From an uncultured Eubacteriales bacterium (lineage in GTDB: Bacteria > Bacillota > Clostridia > Monoglobales > Firm-18): DNA of 8,788 nt. Shown here piece by piece: positions 1-6,782 of the stretch (the first letter of the stretch is position 1; each line of letters opens with the position of its first letter). Both the position numbers and the translations under genes were made by a program. The notes below the pieces were generated by a model that was not told the DNA's origin, searched no databases, and saw nothing but the letters and a program-made list of their open reading frames with translations. The DNA is taken from assembly GCA_905210885.1 (NCBI GenBank), contig CAJLYO010000061.1:1-8788 (forward strand), read 5' to 3'.

Positions 1-401
1 TAATAATAGCTGTTTTGATTACAGCCTGTAGCTTTTCTTGATAAAAATGCTCGCTTTACGCTGTACTCAATTCCACTGACAGGCGAAAATCCCTCTGGTG
101 TCTGCTTTTTATTTTCTTCAAATGACAAAAACTGATCTGCCTTATCTTTAAAAAGTTCCTCTGCCTTTTTCAAAAGCTGTTCGCCGTCCTTGATTTTTTC
201 CTCATGAGCCTTTTGGCGCAGACGCTCGATTATTTCGCCGGAGGCGTCAAAACCCACGTCTGACATAATGAGCAGCTCCTCAAGCTCGTCAAACACGTCA
301 TCATCTATTTTTTTGAATATTTTTACGATTTCGCTTGTCTGCTCTGCAAAACGGTCGCGTGTTTTTGAAAGACCGCTTTTAATTTTATCAAAAAATCCCA
401 T
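1..401 (-). CDS. ftsY: Signal recognition particle receptor FtsY, N-terminal part only; apparently interrupted
   Basis: FtsY is the membrane-associated GTPase that docks SRP-bound ribosomes at the translocon. The start at 401 (MGFFDKIKSGL) follows AAGGAG at 410-415 with 8 bases of spacing, 50 bases after the smc stop. Residues 1 to about 95 read as the four-helix N domain, with the family motif LEELLIMSDVGFD near residues 40-52 and the following helices IIERLRQKAHEEKI and QLLKKAEELF. The frame stays open to the window edge (133 codons), so the 3' end is outside the window. The odd point is that, judged against Bacillus subtilis FtsY, the G-domain P-loop (GxNGxGKTT) should begin near residues 112-120. 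Residues 96-133 instead read QTPEGFSPVSG, EYSVKRAFLSRK, then GCNQN, with no P-loop and no resemblance to FtsY. The gene is probably broken by an insertion or rearrangement, or the sequence is chimeric here. The N-domain assignment is secure; integrity is doubtful. Confidence 0.85.
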   Translation of the reverse strand, partial: MGFFDKIKSGLSKTRDRFAEQTSEIVKIFKKIDDDVFDELEELLIMSDVGFDASGEIIERLRQKAHEEKIKDGEQLLKKAEELFKDKADQFLSFEENKKQTPEGFSPVSGIEYSVKRAFLSRKATGCNQNSYY

Positions 402-409
402 TTAATATG

Positions 410-415
410 CTCCTT
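410..415 (-). promoter_or_regulatory. ftsY ribosome binding site
   Basis: AAGGAG on the minus strand, 8 bases before the ATG at 401. It is a strong independent site, so ftsY does not depend on coupling to smc, whose stop lies 50 bases upstream. It supports ATG 401 as the start. Confidence 0.8.
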
Positions 416-435
416 TTTTACGTATATGCGCCGTG

Positions 436-461
436 CGCGGCAGTGACGGCGTCACACCGCG
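436..461 (-). other. Imperfect hairpin at the smc stop codon, before ftsY
   Basis: The smc-ftsY junction holds a two-part inverted repeat. The inner arms are GTGAC (443-447) and GTCAC (451-455) around GGC; the outer arms are CGCGG (436-440) and CCGCG (457-461), separated from the inner stem by a 2-versus-1 base internal loop. The smc TGA (452-454) lies inside the structure. On the transcript the hairpin is followed by an A-run rather than a U-run, so it is not a classical intrinsic terminator. It might influence mRNA processing or smc/ftsY stoichiometry, or it may have no role. Confidence 0.4.
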
Positions 462-3400
462 TCCACAACATCGTCGATATTAAGCGACAGCATTTTTGTA
501 ACGCCTTTTTCCTGCATTGTTACGCCGTACAGGATATTTGCCGCCTCCATTGTACCGCGGCGGTGGGTAACCACAATATACTGGGTTTTGCCGATATTCT
601 TGTTAAGAAAATCCGCGAAACGGTAAACGTTAACATCGTCAAGCGCCGCCTCAATCTCGTCCAGTATACAAAAGGGAGCCGGGCGCACCTTCAAAATAGA
701 GAACAGCAGTGCAATGGAAACCATCGCCTGTTCGCCGCCGGAGAGCTGCATAATGCTTTTTATCGCCTTTCCGGGAGGGTTAACGTCAATATCTATGCCG
801 CTTTCCAAAATATTTGACGGGTCGGTTAAGCGTATCGCACCTTTGCCGCCGCCGAAAAGCTCAACAAAAATATTGTTGAAATGACCGCTTATTTCCTTAA
901 ATTTCTCGGCAAACTGCACCTTCATTATTTCAAGCATTTCGCTTATAACCGTTTCAAGGTCGCTTTGCGCCTTCAAAAGGTCGGCGCGCTGTTCCGTCAG
1001 AAAATCGTAACGTTCCTTAACCGCCTTATACTCCTCAATGGAGTCAACGTTAATGTTGCCCAAGGATTTAATCTGCCCCTTTAACGATGCGATTTTCTTT
1101 TGCGTTTCCGTTACCGACTGTATTTCCGTACGCAGCTTCTGAGCCTCGATAAGGCTGAGTTCGTAATCGTCCCACAGCCTGTTTACAATTGATTCAAGGT
1201 CAGACTCCGCCTTAGCCTTTTTGCTGTCAAGTCTGCCCTGCTCCTGCTGAAGGGTCATCTGTGTTTCGTGAATCTGCTTTTGCTCGTCCTGGAGCTTTTT
1301 TATATCCTCACGAAACGCCTTGCTTTGCCCTTCAAGAGCTTCAATTTCCGCCTTTTTATCGGCTATATCCGCGTCTGACTGGGAAATCTGTTCATTTTTA
1401 AATTTTATATCGTCATTTATATTGCTTATGCTTTCCTCTATCTCCGCAATATTTTCATGCTTTCGGCTGACCGCAAGGGAATTTTCACTTTTGCGCGCGT
1501 TGGACATTTCGGTTATTTCGTTAATGCGCTCGATATCCTTCTTTATTTCGCCCAACTGCATCTTATATTCCAAAAGCTGCTGTTCAGTTGTTTCTCCGCG
1601 GGATTTTAAAAGCTCCAGATTCTGTTTCCGCGCTGCAGCCGCGGACTTTAAATTATCCGTATCGCGGCTTATTTCCTCAATTTTACCGCTGCCGCTTTCG
1701 TCAAGCTCTGCTATTTTTACAAGCTGTGCCTTAAGCTGTTCAAGCTCGGTTAAAAGCGCCTCTTTTGCCTCTTTTGCCCCGGCAAGGAGCTGTGCGCCGT
1801 GGCGCGCCTCCATTGTAAGGGAAATAAGCTTGTCCCCAAGCTGTTTTTCCTGTGCCGCGGCGTCCGTTACAGCCTTTTCAAGCCCGGACAGTGCAGCGGT
1901 TTCCGCCGCAAAACGCTTTTCGTCCTCCGACAGCGCCTGCTCGTTTTTCGGAATGATTTTTTCAAATTCGGCTATCTCGCCGGCACGGGAAAAAATACCG
2001 TTTCCGCTTTGTCTGCTTCCGCCCGTCATTGAACCGCCGGGAGATAAAAGGTCGCCCTCGAGGGTGACTATTCTGTATCTGTGCTTGAATTTATTCGCGA
2101 TTATTACCGCGTTGTCAATATTGTCAACCACCGCAATTCTGCCCAAAAGCTGATTTATAACGCCCTTGTACTGCGGCTCGCACTTAACAAGGTTTGCGGC
2201 AACACCCAGATATCCGGCGGCGCCGGAAAGCTGTTTATCGTCCATAATCTCGCCGCGGCAAACGTCTAAAGGCAGAAATGTTGCACGGCCCTGTTTTGCC
2301 CGTTTTAAATATGCGATTGCGGTTTTTGCGTCATTTTCGTTTTTGGTCACAATGTTTTGTGCCGCGCCGCCCAGCGCCGTTTCCATAGCGGCGGCATACT
2401 TTGACTCCACCGTCAAAAGCCCGGCAACCGTGCCGTACAGCGTTGCATTGCCAAGCTCGCGGCGTTTGTACGCCGTCATAACGCTTTTTACGCTGCGGCT
2501 GTAATTATCAAAAGAGCTTTCCAAGTCCTTCAAAAGCTTAAGGCGCGATTTCTGCTGTGACAGAGTGCTGCGCTTTTCGTAAATATCCGTTTGCAGCCGT
2601 GAAATAAGCTTTTTGGAAGATTCAAGGTCGGACTGTGCCTTTGAAAGCTTATTTTTCTGCTCCTCATGACGGTTTTGCAGCTCTTTAACGTTTTTGTCCG
2701 CGGCGGAAACGTTGTCCTTTAACTTGTCGTAGTCGCCGCCCTTTTCGGCAAGCTCCCTGTTAATTGCGTCCGCGCGCTCGTTTAATGTGCTTTTTAATGC
2801 GGCGTTACCGGTGATTTTATAGCGCAGCTCCGAAACGTCGTTCATTTTTTCGATAATTTCCGTATTGGTGCGCTCAAGCTCGGCGGTTTCCGCGGCGATT
2901 TTTTCGCGCAGCTCCGAAAGCTTTTTTTCCGTTTTATCGGTTTTTGCCTTTAAATCCTCGTATTTATCGTAAAAGGAGTCGCTGCTTTCGCGCTGTGCCA
3001 TGCTTTCGTCAAGCTGCAGCGCTTTTATTTTCAACTCCTCAATTTCCGTTTTTATGCGCCTGATACTTTCTTTATTGTTTTCTATTCTGTTATTTAAAAT
3101 AGCGATATCGCTTTGAAACTCGGAGCGCGTTGCGTTTAAGCTCTCAAGCTCGGCGCGCTTTTCGTTTATGAGCGCGTCCTGAGAATTGATTTTTTCAAAA
3201 AGCGATGCGCTTTTTTGCTCCGCCAAAGTTGATTTTTCATTGACGCTTTCAATCTGGGCGCACAAATTATCGTAAACACCCTCGATTTCCTTCAACGTGT
3301 TTTTGTTCTTTTCTATATTGTAAAGAGAAAGGTTAACGTCCGCCGCGCGGAGCTCGTCACGGATAATAAGGTATTTTTTCGCCTTTTCCGACTGAATTCT

Positions 3401-4015
3401 GAGCGGTTCCACCTGGTTTTCAAGCTCTGTTATAATATCGTTTAAACGCACGATATTTTCAGTGGTTCTGGCTAACTTACGCTGTGCCTCCTCTTTTCTG
3501 TAGCGGTACTTTGTAATTCCGGACGCCTCCTCAAACATCTGGCGGCGCTCCTCCGGCTTATTGCTTAAAATTTCGGCAACACGACCCTGGCTTATGATTG
3601 AGTAGCCGTCGCGGCCGATACCGGTGTCCATAAAAAGCTCGTGAATGTCCTTCATGCGGACTGCGGTTTTGTTTATAAAATACTCGCCCTCGCCGGAACG
3701 GAAAACCCGGCGCGTAACCGCAACTTCGTCATAGTCGATTTTAAGCGCTCTGTCGGAATTGTCAACAACCAGCGTAACCTCCGCAAACCCAAGCGGTTTA
3801 CGCTTTTGGGTGCCGGAGAAAATAACGTCCTGCATATTTCCGCTTCTTAAGGACTTCGCACTCTGCTCGCCCATAACCCAGCGCACAGCGTCGGAAATAT
3901 TGCTTTTACCGCTGCCGTTGGGGCCGACAATAGCCGTTATGCCGTTGCCGAACTCAACATAGGTTTTGTCCGCAAACGACTTAAAGCCTGTCATCTCAAT
4001 GGATTTTAAGCGCAT
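452..4015 (-). CDS. smc: Chromosome partition protein SMC
   Basis: ATPase core of the bacterial condensin SMC-ScpA-ScpB, which extrudes and organises the chromosome and helps segregate origins. At 1187 residues it is almost exactly the length of the Bacillus protein (1186). Visible parts in order: N-terminal head with Walker A GPNGSGKSN (31-39) and Q-loop Gln near 143 (IISQGRVAEIL); a long Glu/Lys/Gln-rich coiled coil (about 170-515); hinge (about 520-668) with the Gly-rich motifs ETALGG near 545-550 and SPGGSMTGG near 658-666; a return coiled coil (about 675-1010); C-terminal head with signature LSGGEQ starting near 1091, Walker B FCILDE ending at Glu 1120, and D-loop ALDD. The signature has Gln where Bacillus Smc has Arg, a conservative variant. 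All ATPase motifs are intact. The ATG is preceded by AAGGAGG with 6 bases of spacing. The gene sits between the radical SAM gene (11-base gap) and ftsY; smc-ftsY adjacency is widespread in Bacillota. Confidence 0.98.
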   Translation of the reverse strand: MRLKSIEMTGFKSFADKTYVEFGNGITAIVGPNGSGKSNISDAVRWVMGEQSAKSLRSGNMQDVIFSGTQKRKPLGFAEVTLVVDNSDRALKIDYDEVAVTRRVFRSGEGEYFINKTAVRMKDIHELFMDTGIGRDGYSIISQGRVAEILSNKPEERRQMFEEASGITKYRYRKEEAQRKLARTTENIVRLNDIITELENQVEPLRIQSEKAKKYLIIRDELRAADVNLSLYNIEKNKNTLKEIEGVYDNLCAQIESVNEKSTLAEQKSASLFEKINSQDALINEKRAELESLNATRSEFQSDIAILNNRIENNKESIRRIKTEIEELKIKALQLDESMAQRESSDSFYDKYEDLKAKTDKTEKKLSELREKIAAETAELERTNTEIIEKMNDVSELRYKITGNAALKSTLNERADAINRELAEKGGDYDKLKDNVSAADKNVKELQNRHEEQKNKLSKAQSDLESSKKLISRLQTDIYEKRSTLSQQKSRLKLLKDLESSFDNYSRSVKSVMTAYKRRELGNATLYGTVAGLLTVESKYAAAMETALGGAAQNIVTKNENDAKTAIAYLKRAKQGRATFLPLDVCRGEIMDDKQLSGAAGYLGVAANLVKCEPQYKGVINQLLGRIAVVDNIDNAVIIANKFKHRYRIVTLEGDLLSPGGSMTGGSRQSGNGIFSRAGEIAEFEKIIPKNEQALSEDEKRFAAETAALSGLEKAVTDAAAQEKQLGDKLISLTMEARHGAQLLAGAKEAKEALLTELEQLKAQLVKIAELDESGSGKIEEISRDTDNLKSAAAARKQNLELLKSRGETTEQQLLEYKMQLGEIKKDIERINEITEMSNARKSENSLAVSRKHENIAEIEESISNINDDIKFKNEQISQSDADIADKKAEIEALEGQSKAFREDIKKLQDEQKQIHETQMTLQQEQGRLDSKKAKAESDLESIVNRLWDDYELSLIEAQKLRTEIQSVTETQKKIASLKGQIKSLGNINVDSIEEYKAVKERYDFLTEQRADLLKAQSDLETVISEMLEIMKVQFAEKFKEISGHFNNIFVELFGGGKGAIRLTDPSNILESGIDIDVNPPGKAIKSIMQLSGGEQAMVSIALLFSILKVRPAPFCILDEIEAALDDVNVYRFADFLNKNIGKTQYIVVTHRRGTMEAANILYGVTMQEKGVTKMLSLNIDDVVDAV

Positions 4016-4021
4016 GTGTTT

Positions 4022-4028
4022 CCTCCTT
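4022..4028 (-). promoter_or_regulatory. smc ribosome binding site overlapping the upstream stop codon
   Basis: Consensus AAGGAGG, 6 bases before the smc ATG. The TAA stop of the radical SAM gene (4029-4027) overlaps this element in the string TAAGGAGG. Ribosomes terminating there are already on the smc initiation site, which suggests efficient coupling. Confidence 0.85.
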
Positions 4029-4824
4029 AAATAAGATTTCTGAAACTTGGGTGGTACGGCCCGGCAAGGAGGTTTTCCTTAGCCTCGTCCTCCGTCACCA
4101 AAAGCCCCAGGCGTATTATTTTTATATTGCTTTCATCAAAAATTTTCACCGCACCGCGGCATATTTCCACAGCCTCGTCCACGGTAAGGGGCGTAAATTC
4201 GCCCTTCATGTACATATCGGCCATAGGCGTGTCGGAAAAAACAAGAGTGGGATAAATCCGCACAAAGTCGGGCTTTAAAAAAGCCAAATCCCGCGCGGTT
4301 TCAAGGTCGTCCTCCGCGGTATCGTCTATAAGCCCGATCATCATCTGAAGCCCAAGTTTAAAAGGATATTTTCTGATAAGCGCCACGGCGTTTTTTACAT
4401 CTGCCGCCGTATGCCCACGCCGGTTTGCCGCAAGAACGCGGTCGCTTGTTGACTGAACTCCAAGCTCGATATCCGTAACGCCGTAGGATAAAAGCCTGTC
4501 CAAAATTTTCTCGTCTATGCAGTCCGGTCTTGTGGAAAGGCGTATTCCGTGAACCGCGCCGCTGTCCTTATACTTTTTTGCAACCGCCAAAAGTCCGCAC
4601 CGCAATTTTTCGTCAACCGCGGTGAAGCTTCCGCCGTAAAAGGCGATTTCCACGTGGTTTTTGGCGCTGTCTATGGTTTTTAAATATTTCTGCACCGTGT
4701 TTTCCGCGTCCGCGGGAGTAACGTCCGACACCTGACCCGTTATATGCTTCTGATTGCAGAAAGAGCATTGGTGGGGACACCCCTTATGGGGCACAAAAAT
4801 CGGTATTATTTTAAATTTGCCCAT
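4027..4824 (-). CDS. Elp3-like radical SAM protein, apparently lacking the C-terminal region
   Basis: Radical SAM enzyme of the Elp3/HemN-like group found between rnc and smc in many Clostridia; its substrate is unknown to me. The [4Fe-4S] motif is Cys16-x3-Cys20-x2-Cys23 in GCPHQCSFCNQ. Further family landmarks follow: FYGGSFT (SAM-binding GGS), RLSTRPDCID, ELGVQSTSD, RGHTAADV, LGLQMMIGL and RIYPTLVFSDTP. Where relatives usually read GLPGDT, this one reads GLIDDT. The protein is 265 residues and stops at AGPYHPSFRNLI, whereas relatives that I recall continue for roughly 80 more residues after the equivalent AGPxHPxF motif (family lengths near 340-360). Only 11 bases separate the stop from smc, so the missing part is not simply out of frame nearby. 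The start overlaps the rnc 3' end by 14 bases and has GAGGA 6 bases upstream, within rnc, consistent with translational coupling. Radical SAM identity is secure; function and completeness are not. Confidence 0.88.
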   Translation of the reverse strand: MGKFKIIPIFVPHKGCPHQCSFCNQKHITGQVSDVTPADAENTVQKYLKTIDSAKNHVEIAFYGGSFTAVDEKLRCGLLAVAKKYKDSGAVHGIRLSTRPDCIDEKILDRLLSYGVTDIELGVQSTSDRVLAANRRGHTAADVKNAVALIRKYPFKLGLQMMIGLIDDTAEDDLETARDLAFLKPDFVRIYPTLVFSDTPMADMYMKGEFTPLTVDEAVEICRGAVKIFDESNIKIIRLGLLVTEDEAKENLLAGPYHPSFRNLI

Positions 4825-5497
4825 TGTTTTTCCTCAAAACGCTAAGGGCGTTCATTGCAGCGTTTTGCTCCGCCTCTTTTTTACTTCTGCCCTTGCCCTT
4901 CGCCACAAGTTTTCCGGATACATGAACCTCCACAAAAAACATTTTGCTGTGCTCCGGACCTTCCTCGCCGGTATGAACATACGAGGCATGGCGGTCGCTT
5001 TGCTGAACGAACTCCTGAAGGCGGGTTTTATAGTCATTGAAAACGCTTTTGCCCATGCGCGCGCGCTCGATGTCGTCGCCGAGATTCCGCATGACAAAAT
5101 CCCGTGCCGGTGTAATTCCGCCGTCAAGGTAAATTGCGGCAAGGATTGATTCAATCACATCAGCCAAAATAGACGGGCGCGTTCTGCCGCCCGTCATGTC
5201 CTCGCCCTTGCTGAGCAGCAAATATTCGCCTATGCCCAATGAAACGGCAATCTGTTCCAGTGAACGCTCACACACAATTGCGGAGCGCAGCTTTGAAAGT
5301 CCGCCCTCCGGAAGCTCGGTAAAGTGGGTATAAATATACTCGCTTACCACATATGAAAGTATGCTGTCGCCCAAAAACTCAAGCCGCTCGTAGCTGTTTG
5401 ACTTATGCTCGTTTGCATATGAGCTGTGGGTCAGCGCCGTTTTTAAAAGCTGCTCATTATTAAATTGATAGCCTATTTTTTCAACAAGACGCTCCAT
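4811..5497 (-). CDS. rnc: Ribonuclease III
   Basis: Double-strand-specific endoribonuclease that processes rRNA precursors and structured mRNAs in the cytoplasm as a homodimer. At 228 residues it has the usual length. The nuclease domain (about 1-145) carries the signature ERLEFLGDS with Glu37, Glu40 and Asp44. It also has the dimer-interface Glu64 (PEGGLSKLR) and the second metal-binding pair Asp113 and Glu116 in ILADVIESILAAIYLDGG, so all catalytic acids are present. A double-stranded-RNA-binding domain follows (about 155-224), starting DYKTRLQEF and ending in the KGRSKKEAEQNAA helix. The gene starts one base after the acpP stop (TGA-T-ATG), and I see no good Shine-Dalgarno sequence before it. 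Its translation probably relies on ribosomes finishing acpP. Its 3' end overlaps the radical SAM gene by 14 bases. Confidence 0.97.
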   Translation of the reverse strand: MERLVEKIGYQFNNEQLLKTALTHSSYANEHKSNSYERLEFLGDSILSYVVSEYIYTHFTELPEGGLSKLRSAIVCERSLEQIAVSLGIGEYLLLSKGEDMTGGRTRPSILADVIESILAAIYLDGGITPARDFVMRNLGDDIERARMGKSVFNDYKTRLQEFVQQSDRHASYVHTGEEGPEHSKMFFVEVHVSGKLVAKGKGRSKKEAEQNAAMNALSVLRKNNGQI

Positions 5498-5498
5498 A

Positions 5499-5732
5499 TC
5501 AGTTCTGAGCGTGTTCTTTGATATAGTTTACGGCATCGCCCACGGTTTTGATTGACTCTGCGTCCTCGTCCGGGATTTCGATGTCAAACTCCTGTTCCAT
5601 AGCCATAACCAGCTCAACCAAATCCAGAGAATCGGCGCGAAGGTCGTCTACAAGCGATGTATCATATGTTATTTCGGACTCGTTTACACCGAACTGGTCT
5701 ACCAATGCTTGTTTTACAATTTCAAATTCCAT
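5499..5732 (-). CDS. acpP: Acyl carrier protein
   Basis: Small acidic four-helix carrier that holds growing acyl chains on a 4'-phosphopantetheine arm during type II fatty acid synthesis and donates acyl groups to PlsX and other acyltransferases. It is 77 residues, the standard length. The attachment Ser35 lies in DLRADSLDLVELV; Arg32 replaces the Gly of the textbook DLGADSLD motif, a position that varies among clostridial ACPs. The helix III region EFDIEIPDEDAE and the ending GDAVNYIKEH are typical. Translation starts at ATG 5732 after AGGGGG (5741-5746) with 8 bases of spacing. It is the first gene after the strong promoter at 5764-5791, which fits ACP being one of the most abundant bacterial proteins. 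It follows plsX directly; the fabD and fabG genes that lie between plsX and acpP in Bacillus are absent. Confidence 0.97.
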   Translation of the reverse strand: MEFEIVKQALVDQFGVNESEITYDTSLVDDLRADSLDLVELVMAMEQEFDIEIPDEDAESIKTVGDAVNYIKEHAQN

Positions 5733-5740
5733 TAGAATTT

Positions 5741-5746
5741 CCCCCT
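5741..5746 (-). promoter_or_regulatory. acpP ribosome binding site
   Basis: AGGGGG on the minus strand, 8 bases before the acpP ATG. It differs from the AGGAGG core at one position. From the promoter call, the untranslated leader would be only about 25 bases, so there is no room for a riboswitch. Confidence 0.7.
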
Positions 5747-5763
5747 AAATCTTTATACACATT

Positions 5764-5791
5764 ATTATAACGGCTATTTCCAAATAGTCAA
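5764..5791 (-). promoter_or_regulatory. Sigma-A promoter for acpP and downstream genes
   Basis: Minus-strand -35 TTGACT (5791-5786, five of six consensus bases), 16-base spacer and perfect -10 TATAAT (5769-5764). Transcription should begin near 5757, about 25 bases before the acpP start. A/T-rich sequence directly upstream of the -35 (about 5792-5815, with an A-tract reaching the plsX stop) resembles an UP element. I see no terminator after plsX, so read-through from the rimO-pgsA-plsX segment probably adds to this promoter. Confidence 0.85.
5774..5787. promoter_or_regulatory. Inverted repeat in the acpP promoter spacer, candidate operator
   Basis: The minus strand reads CTATTT-GG-AAATAG, with perfect 6-base arms. 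It occupies most of the spacer between -10 and -35 and overlaps the -35 by two bases, the classic place for a repressor to block RNA polymerase. It does not match the FapR site (TTAGTACCTA-type) or the FabT site (TTTGA-ATCAAA type) as I know them. No regulator gene is present in the window. The repeat is seen directly; its function is inferred. Confidence 0.45.
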
Positions 5792-5808
5792 GTATTTTCA
5801 TAATTTTT

Positions 5809-6771
5809 TTATATATTATTGCCTATAACTCCCACAATATCCTCATTTACCGCGGTAATCGCCTGTTTTACGGCATTGTAAACCGCGGAAGCCTTTGCGT
5901 TTCCGTGAGCTTTTATAACCACGCCGTTAACACCCAAAACAGGTGCGCCGCCGTATTTTTCCGCATCAAAGGAGTCTTTAAGCTTTTTTATGCCGCCCTT
6001 CATGGTCAGACCGCAAATCTTTGTGATTAAATTTTTCATAAACATACCCTTTATCTCGGAGGAGAAATATTTTGCCGTGCCCTCCAGGGTTTTCAAAAAC
6101 ACGTTGCCGGAAAATCCGTCGGCGGTCAAAACGTCGCATGCGCCGTTTAAAACGCCCGTTCCCTCAACGTTTCCTATAAAATTAATGTCGGAGTTTTTCA
6201 AAAGCTCATGAGCTTTTTTTACAACTTCGCTGCCCTTTGTTTCCTCGGTGCCGTTGCTTAAAAGCCCTATCCTCGGGGATTTTATACCCATTATTGCTTT
6301 CATGTACGCGTTGCCCATCACTGCAAACTGAAGCAGAAAATCCTCGCCGCAGTCGGCATTTGCACCGCTGTCAATCAAAAGAGTACAGCCTGTTTTTGTG
6401 GGAATTACCGTGCCGATTGCCGCACGGCGGACGCCCTTAATACGCTTTACCAAAAGTGTTGCACCGCACACAACCGCACCGGTACTTCCGGCGGAAACAA
6501 AAGCGTCTCCCTTACCCTCGGCAAGGAGCTTAAGCCCCGTCACTATTGAAGAATTTGTTTTTGTTCTCACCGCGTGAACGGGGTCCTCGTCAAAGCCGAT
6601 AATTTCCGGGGCATGAACCACGGAAATTCTGCTGTCGTCTATATTTCCGATTTTTTCTTTATCTCCCACCAAAATAATCTCGGTATCAAAGTCACGCGCC
6701 GCCGAAACAGCGCCCTTTATTACCTCGCCCGGGGCATTGTCGCCGCCCATTGCGTCTATAATTATTCTCAT
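5809..6771 (-). CDS. plsX: Phosphate acyltransferase PlsX
   Basis: Converts acyl-ACP and phosphate to acyl-phosphate, the donor used by PlsY for the first acylation of glycerol-3-phosphate. It is a peripheral membrane enzyme linking fatty acid synthesis to phospholipid synthesis. At 320 residues it is slightly shorter than typical (about 330). Family landmarks in order: DAMGGDNAP (6-14); DPVHAVRTKTNSS (63-75); SAGSTGAV (93-100); LIDSGANAD (132-140); GLLSNGTEETKG (about 170-181); TADGFSGNVFLKTLEG (about 217-232); GAPVLGVNGVVIKAHGNA near the end. The ATG is 11 bases after the pgsA stop and is preceded by AGGGTGAG (6782-6775). It is placed between pgsA and acpP, so it sits beside both a consumer pathway and the donor of its substrate. 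The common partners rpmF and fabD/fabG are not adjacent. Confidence 0.97.
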   Translation of the reverse strand: MRIIIDAMGGDNAPGEVIKGAVSAARDFDTEIILVGDKEKIGNIDDSRISVVHAPEIIGFDEDPVHAVRTKTNSSIVTGLKLLAEGKGDAFVSAGSTGAVVCGATLLVKRIKGVRRAAIGTVIPTKTGCTLLIDSGANADCGEDFLLQFAVMGNAYMKAIMGIKSPRIGLLSNGTEETKGSEVVKKAHELLKNSDINFIGNVEGTGVLNGACDVLTADGFSGNVFLKTLEGTAKYFSSEIKGMFMKNLITKICGLTMKGGIKKLKDSFDAEKYGGAPVLGVNGVVIKAHGNAKASAVYNAVKQAITAVNEDIVGVIGNNI

Positions 6772-6782
6772 AAGCTCACCCT

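Noticed and set aside
2050..2069. Near-perfect palindrome around CCCTCGAGGG in smc
   Set aside because: It lies in the coding sequence of the conserved hinge region (LEGDLLSPGG), and nothing else supports a regulatory role.
5172..5195. GC-rich inverted repeat inside rnc (GACGGGCG and CGCCCGTC, 8-base loop), considered as an RNase III autoregulatory stem
   Set aside because: It encodes a conserved Gly-Gly-Arg/Arg-Pro segment, so codon choice explains it. Eight base pairs are also short for RNase III cleavage.
5733..5815. Intrinsic terminator after plsX
   Set aside because: There is no GC-rich stem followed by a U-run on the minus strand. The only inverted repeat is the A/T-rich one inside the acpP promoter.
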